Translations under genes and position numbers: made by a program
The notes under the pieces: model-generated
Databases searched by the model: none
What the model saw: the letters and a program-made list of their open reading frames with translations, nothing else
What the model was told of the DNA's origin: nothing
Source of the DNA: CAYSCS01 sp964429695
Lineage (GTDB): Bacteria; Acidobacteriota; Aminicenantia; Aminicenantales; Aminicenantaceae
Assembly: GCA_964429695.1 (NCBI GenBank)
Contig: CAYSCS010000052.1
Coordinates: 1-10,392 of the forward strand
Reading direction: 5' to 3'
Length of the DNA stretch: 10,392 nucleotides
Shown here: piece by piece, positions 7,183-10,392 of the stretch
Layout: each line of letters starts with the position of its first letter
Numbering within the stretch: position 1 is the first letter of the stretch

Positions 7183-8493
7183 TTAATTGTGAGCCTCTGT
7201 TTTCCTTATTTTTGATAGATTTTTCCCCACTCTTTCCACTTCTCTCCAAACACGCAACAAATTTCCACTCCAGATTTTACCAATTTCTTCTTTTTTATAT
7301 CCTCTCTTTAAGAGCTCCAGAGTTATGTTCAAAGTCTCGCTGGCATCCCTCCAGCCATTCAAGCTCCAGGTTTCGTCATAGAAGTCCGAACTTATTCCCA
7401 CATGGTCTATACCTATTAGATTGATGATATACTCAATCTGATCTACGAAATCCTGAATGTTTGCTGAGGGGTATCTCTTTTCAATCTCCTCAAGTCGAAG
7501 GTTATAAGCTTTTTGTCTCTGCTGGGGAGCATTCTGAAAGGCAAGGAAGAAGGGCCAATATTCTGAGGGGAAGCCTAACTCCTTTCTCAGGCTTTCTATT
7601 TCTTTTATTTTCTCTTCTGGCTCTGGCTTATTTGCTATTTTCAGGCCAACTACATTGAATACACCTCTATTCTTCTTCAGAGCCAAAAGTTGTTCATCAT
7701 CCCACATCCTCTCTTGGCCAGAGAAGCGGCGGAGGCAAGAATGAGAGGCTATTATAGGAGCTTGGGAGAGGCGGAGCACATCCAGAACCGATTTTTTCCC
7801 GATATGAGAAACATCAATTATCATCCCCAGCCTGTTCATCTCTTTAACCACGCTTTCTCCGAAAGAACTCAGCCCGTTGTGGAGAGGTTGTGGCTGGTGT
7901 GGATCAAGGTTTGAGTCGCAGATTTGGTTATGGCCGACATGAGAAAGGGTTATGTAGCGCACACCGAGTTCATAGAATTTTTTCACATTTTCAACCTTTG
8001 TCCCCAGGGCATACCCGTTTTCTATTCCGATAGTGGCCACAATCTTCCCTTTTTTATGGATGCGGAAAACATCTTCCGGGTGATAGGCAATCTCAACTTC
8101 TTCTGGAATCTCTGTTTCCGCAACCCTGTGAATTGTCTTTATCTTTTCCAAAACAGTGTTGGTTGCATTTTCATAACCTTCTTGAGAGAGGGGCCCTTGA
8201 AGAACATAGCAGGTGAAGAAGGCAGCATCCAGCATGCCTGCTCTTAAGGCCTGGAGGCTGGCAAGCTTCTGATATCCTATTTCATTTTTTTCAGGAGTGA
8301 AAAAGCTTACCTCAATATCTATATGCGTATCGAGAGTCAAGATACTCTGGTGAATCTCCTTTTGTTTTTTAATTGAATCCTTCTCCTGCGCATAATTCTC
8401 CTTATCTCGACAAGCATAAAGGATAAAGAGAGTTGCCACAAAGAGCAATATTTCTCTCCATCTAAGGCTATACAGAGAGACTATTAATTTCAT
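7183..8493 (-). CDS. Membrane dipeptidase, M19 (renal dipeptidase) family, lipoprotein
   Basis: This zinc metallopeptidase of the M19 family cleaves dipeptides, in some members with a D-residue at the C-terminal side. The ATG at 8493 (436 residues) is chosen because GAGAGGAG lies six bases upstream; the ATG six codons earlier overlaps that site. Residues 12-28 form a hydrophobic signal ending in the lipobox L-Y-A-C, so Cys28 is probably lipidated and the enzyme anchored on the outer face of a membrane. All binuclear-zinc ligands are present: His57-x-Asp59 (DTHIDI), bridging Glu158 (GIENG), His230 (DVSH) and His251 (SHS). Asp370 in HVGISSDF is the conserved catalytic-region aspartate. Residues about 285-345 form an extra charged helical stretch seen in many bacterial members. 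It lies 192 bases from the nuclease gene and 140 from the methyltransferase. It could finish the digestion begun by the S9 peptidase; that link is inference. Confidence 0.93.
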   Translation of the reverse strand: MKLIVSLYSLRWREILLFVATLFILYACRDKENYAQEKDSIKKQKEIHQSILTLDTHIDIEVSFFTPEKNEIGYQKLASLQALRAGMLDAAFFTCYVLQGPLSQEGYENATNTVLEKIKTIHRVAETEIPEEVEIAYHPEDVFRIHKKGKIVATIGIENGYALGTKVENVKKFYELGVRYITLSHVGHNQICDSNLDPHQPQPLHNGLSSFGESVVKEMNRLGMIIDVSHIGKKSVLDVLRLSQAPIIASHSCLRRFSGQERMWDDEQLLALKKNRGVFNVVGLKIANKPEPEEKIKEIESLRKELGFPSEYWPFFLAFQNAPQQRQKAYNLRLEEIEKRYPSANIQDFVDQIEYIINLIGIDHVGISSDFYDETWSLNGWRDASETLNITLELLKRGYKKEEIGKIWSGNLLRVWREVERVGKNLSKIRKTEAHN

Positions 8494-8499
8494 TTGATT

Positions 8500-8507
8500 C
8501 TCCTCTC
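8500..8507 (-). promoter_or_regulatory. Ribosome binding site that fixes the M19 dipeptidase start
   Basis: GAGAGGAG on the minus strand ends six bases before the ATG at 8493-8491. The alternative in-frame ATG at 8511 lies just upstream of this site and has no comparable ribosome site of its own. Confidence 0.75.
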
Positions 8508-8684
8508 TCATCTATTTTATAGAGAACTTCAGAGCGAAACCTATATTGGCTTTTCCCTATCTTTTTTTCTTGATTTTCCGTCCTTCCTCGTGCATTTCGG
8601 GAAGTTTTCTTTTCTAAATGAGAAGATTGTTCGAGAGGCAGGTGATTTTCTGCTCCGTGATTCATGTTTAGAATGGAATGTTTC

Positions 8685-9743
8685 CTATTCATCTATTTTT
8701 TCCCATTTCTTGTTTACCCGGCGGAGGAGATTATCCTTTTTCATTTTTTGCAACGATTTTTTCAAAATCATTTCCGGCACATCTGGGCATATCTTTCTTA
8801 TCATCTCGAAGGTGAAAGTATGAGGAAGTTTTTCTATTCTCTTTCTTAAATCATAATACACGCCGCCGTAAAAAAGGGATGGTATCCCATAGGCTTTTAT
8901 TGCCTCTGAAACCGAAGGATGAGGAATATCTTCTTGATGACTCTTAAGGGTGGAGAAGAAACTCAGTGTCCATTCCCGGGCTAACTTTCTATTTCCGGCA
9001 AAAACGATTTGAAGATGAGGATGAAGGGCAAACATTTCAGAAAGCGCTTTTAAAGCAAAGGAAGGGGAATAAAATCTCATCTTTTCAGGTTTGAGGAAGT
9101 CGGAGAAATTTGCTTCTATGACCAGAGCACTGTGAGGGTAAGCCTCAAGTTCCCCAAGTTGTTGATGAAAGGCTGACATCCGCGAAAATTCGGTAAGCAT
9201 GTTTTCCAATGTTTTTCTCTCCACTACTGCCTGAATTCCATCTTTATCGAGGAGTGCATAATCACCTGCTGGCAGGTTAACTTTTTTTAGAGTGCATCCG
9301 TGGAATTTCCAGGGATACCGCTCTTTGATATCTATGGCGATTTGGAGGATGGGACTTCCTCTGACGGTTAATTTTACCCTAAGTCGCCTTTCTTTCAGCG
9401 CCTTTTCAGTGCGCCAAAAGATTTGTTCGTATTTTCCCTGCTTTGTTTTGTAAGGCTTCTCAAGGAAAAGGAAATCACAGCGCTTATTCTGTGCCCTATC
9501 AAGGATTATAGCGAGTCTTTTCCCGAAGCGGCGCAGTGAAATTACAGGAACTCGTTCCACTTCATAAAGGGGAGCTGGCCACTCGCGTCCTTCTTCCCGC
9601 ATGCAGAAAATTTGACCCTTACTTCCTGGCCATCTTTCCTGGACTCTCAAGCGGAGAATGAGATTACCTCCTTTTTCAATGCTAAGGCGATAGGGGAATC
9701 TTGGATCAGGCGTAGCCTCTAGCACCCAAAAGACTTCCTGCAT
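8685..9743 (-). CDS. ERCC4 (XPF/Mus81-type) domain nuclease
   Basis: This is a predicted structure-specific DNA endonuclease of the XPF/ERCC4 fold, acting in DNA repair or processing. The nuclease domain spans roughly residues 132-265. Visible motifs are IDIKER (Asp138, Glu141), LPAGDYAL (Gly160-Asp161) and VVERKTLEN (Glu175-Arg176-Lys177). The usual aspartate that ends ERKx3D is Asn181 here. The conserved 'LVIEANFSDF' strand follows at 207-216. The N-terminal 120 residues are basic beta-rich sequence I do not recognise. Residues about 308-350 (FTFEMIRKICPDVPEM..LQKMKKDNLLRR) look like a winged-helix DNA-binding tail rather than the tandem helix-hairpin-helix of XPF. No helicase is present. 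The ATG at 9743 has no clear ribosome site, but nothing better lies nearby. It is the gene nearest the ISL3 fragment. The fold assignment is firm; activity and substrate are not known. Confidence 0.85.
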   Translation of the reverse strand: MQEVFWVLEATPDPRFPYRLSIEKGGNLILRLRVQERWPGSKGQIFCMREEGREWPAPLYEVERVPVISLRRFGKRLAIILDRAQNKRCDFLFLEKPYKTKQGKYEQIFWRTEKALKERRLRVKLTVRGSPILQIAIDIKERYPWKFHGCTLKKVNLPAGDYALLDKDGIQAVVERKTLENMLTEFSRMSAFHQQLGELEAYPHSALVIEANFSDFLKPEKMRFYSPSFALKALSEMFALHPHLQIVFAGNRKLAREWTLSFFSTLKSHQEDIPHPSVSEAIKAYGIPSLFYGGVYYDLRKRIEKLPHTFTFEMIRKICPDVPEMILKKSLQKMKKDNLLRRVNKKWEKIDE

Positions 9744-10152
9744 TTTGAGGATTTATATATTGAGGAGCTTTTGTTTTTTTGATTTAGAGGTAAGAATGTT
9801 AATCATGGAAATAATCTTTATTTTTATTATTTCGATTGGAATATGTTATTTTGAACCCCTCTCATTCATTTTGAAGCATTGTGCGCCAACGTAAATTTTC
9901 CTTTTATCAATAAATGAATAAAAGAGAAGAGGAGATTTTTTTTGTAGATGTTTTCAAATTAAGAATAGTTCTTATTTTATCGATAGACATCTCCTTAGCC
10001 TCACCCAGCACGAACTCTTTCGTACTTACTCCTTTATTTGGGAATACTGAAAATTCATTTTCTACTCCCCTTAACGAAGAATGATTCTTCAGCGTTAAGA
10101 ATGAAATATAAGTAAGGTGGATAAAAAATGTCAAGAAGAAGATGGCTCATCC
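9744..10152. other. Intergenic region between ERCC4 gene and ISL3 transposase
   Basis: About 410 bases, very AT-rich, with no gene I can support. It holds an AT-rich hairpin (CTTTTATCA/TGAATAAAAG, 9901-9924) and the longer hairpin at 10070-10099. The outer end of the ISL3 element should lie here. A possible edge is near 10116, where the plus strand reads GGTGGATAAAAAATGTCAAG, loosely like ISL3-type ends (GG followed by TGTCAA). A 29-codon hydrophobic plus-strand frame (9805-9894) and a TTG-started minus frame (9907-10134) are not called. Confidence 0.5.
10070..10099. repeat. Imperfect inverted repeat (hairpin)
   Basis: The arms are CTTAACG (10070-10076) and CGTTAAG (10093-10099), with inner arms AAGAAT and ATTCTT and a 3-base bulge on the right side. 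No T-run follows on either strand, so it does not look like an intrinsic terminator. It lies 54 bases beyond the transposase stop codon and may belong to the element's end or to its flank. Confidence 0.5.
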
Positions 10153-10392
10153 TTAAAAAGTGTGGTAAAATTTGATTAAAGGGATGAGGGTAAGGGGGAC
10201 AAAAGAAAGGAGCATTTTCTTTATATACACATCCACATTTTTAAATCCGTAACTCATCCTCTTCATTAATTTCATCTTTGTGTGCACACCTTCGGTATAA
10301 GCGTTGGTCGTGCGATGGTCAAAATAATTGAGGATGTATTCTCGCCATCTCCTGAGGGTCCTTGCCCAATCATTCATCGCCGCATCTTCAGA
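10153..10392 (-). CDS. ISL3-family transposase, C-terminal part; cut by the right edge
   Basis: This is the C-terminal 79 residues of a DDE transposase that stays open to the window edge; the 5' part lies outside. The block LNYFDHRTTNAYTEGVH, followed by TKMKLMKRMSYGFKN, matches the conserved C-terminal signature of ISL3 transposases (F..R.TN...EG.N.K.K..KR..YGF.N). The Glu in 'TEG' would be the last acidic residue of the DDE triad. The protein ends in a hydrophobic tail (LLSFVPLTLIPLIKF), as is common in this family. No frameshift or internal stop is seen in the visible part. Whether the full element is intact cannot be told from this window. Together with the remnant at the left edge, it shows that the gene block is bordered by mobile DNA on both sides. 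Confidence 0.85.
   Translation of the reverse strand, partial: SEDAAMNDWARTLRRWREYILNYFDHRTTNAYTEGVHTKMKLMKRMSYGFKNVDVYIKKMLLSFVPLTLIPLIKFYHTF

Noticed and set aside
9805..9894. 29-codon hydrophobic plus-strand peptide (MEIIFIFIISIGICYF...)
   Set aside because: AT-rich DNA gives hydrophobic frames by chance; the nearest AGAGG is about 14 bases from the ATG, too far for a normal ribosome site.
9907..10134. 75-codon minus-strand frame downstream of the transposase
   Set aside because: It has a TTG start without a ribosome site, AT-driven composition, no recognised domain, and contains a hairpin repeat.
1..10392. CRISPR array, tRNA, rRNA or toxin-antitoxin pair
   Set aside because: No regularly spaced repeats, no cloverleaf or rRNA-like sequence, and no recognisable toxin or antitoxin motif were seen on reading both strands; a dedicated search was not possible.

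Overview
This is bacterial DNA, somewhat AT-rich. Every gene that can be supported lies on the minus strand, so the genes read from right to left. There are five complete genes and two transposase fragments. One secreted hydrolase has a Sec signal peptide and another has a lipobox, which points to a cell with an envelope or periplasm that handles peptides. The style of the S9 peptidase and M19 dipeptidase resembles Acidobacteriota/Aminicenantes-type genomes. That placement is an impression from protein style only; there is no rRNA or marker gene to settle it.

Layout by coordinate: (1) 1-417, a badly decayed DDE transposase (IS1380-like) cut by the left edge. (2) 418-826, non-coding. (3) 827-3553, an unusual 908-residue membrane protein made of two complete CNNM/CorC (DUF21-CBS-CBS-CorC_HlyC) units in tandem. 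It is preceded by a good sigma-70-like promoter whose -10 box sits inside a Fur/PerR-like palindrome. (4) 3554-4035, a spacer with that promoter and possible remnants of coding sequence. (5) 4036-6087, a secreted S9 prolyl-oligopeptidase-family peptidase. (6) 6088-6463, a spacer. (7) 6464-7042, a PrmA-like methyltransferase without the usual N-terminal domain. (8) 7183-8493, a lipoprotein M19 (renal-type) dipeptidase. (9) 8685-9743, an XPF/ERCC4-fold nuclease. (10) 9744-10152, a spacer with hairpins. (11) 10153-10392, the C-terminal end of an ISL3-family transposase running off the right edge.

Functionally, the S9 peptidase and the M19 dipeptidase could act in sequence outside the cytoplasm: oligopeptides are trimmed, then dipeptides are cleaved for uptake. 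The methyltransferase between them has no obvious link to that job. The CNNM double protein is probably an inner-membrane divalent-cation (Mg2+-type) transporter or regulator. The ERCC4 nuclease is a DNA repair or processing enzyme and sits next to an insertion sequence. The spacings of 140-480 bp argue against one tight operon. I do not see a clearly new multi-gene system. The points most worth a second look are the tandem CNNM fusion with its palindromic promoter, the N-terminally shortened PrmA with an out-of-frame upstream peptide, and the stand-alone ERCC4 nuclease with an altered ERKx3D motif.
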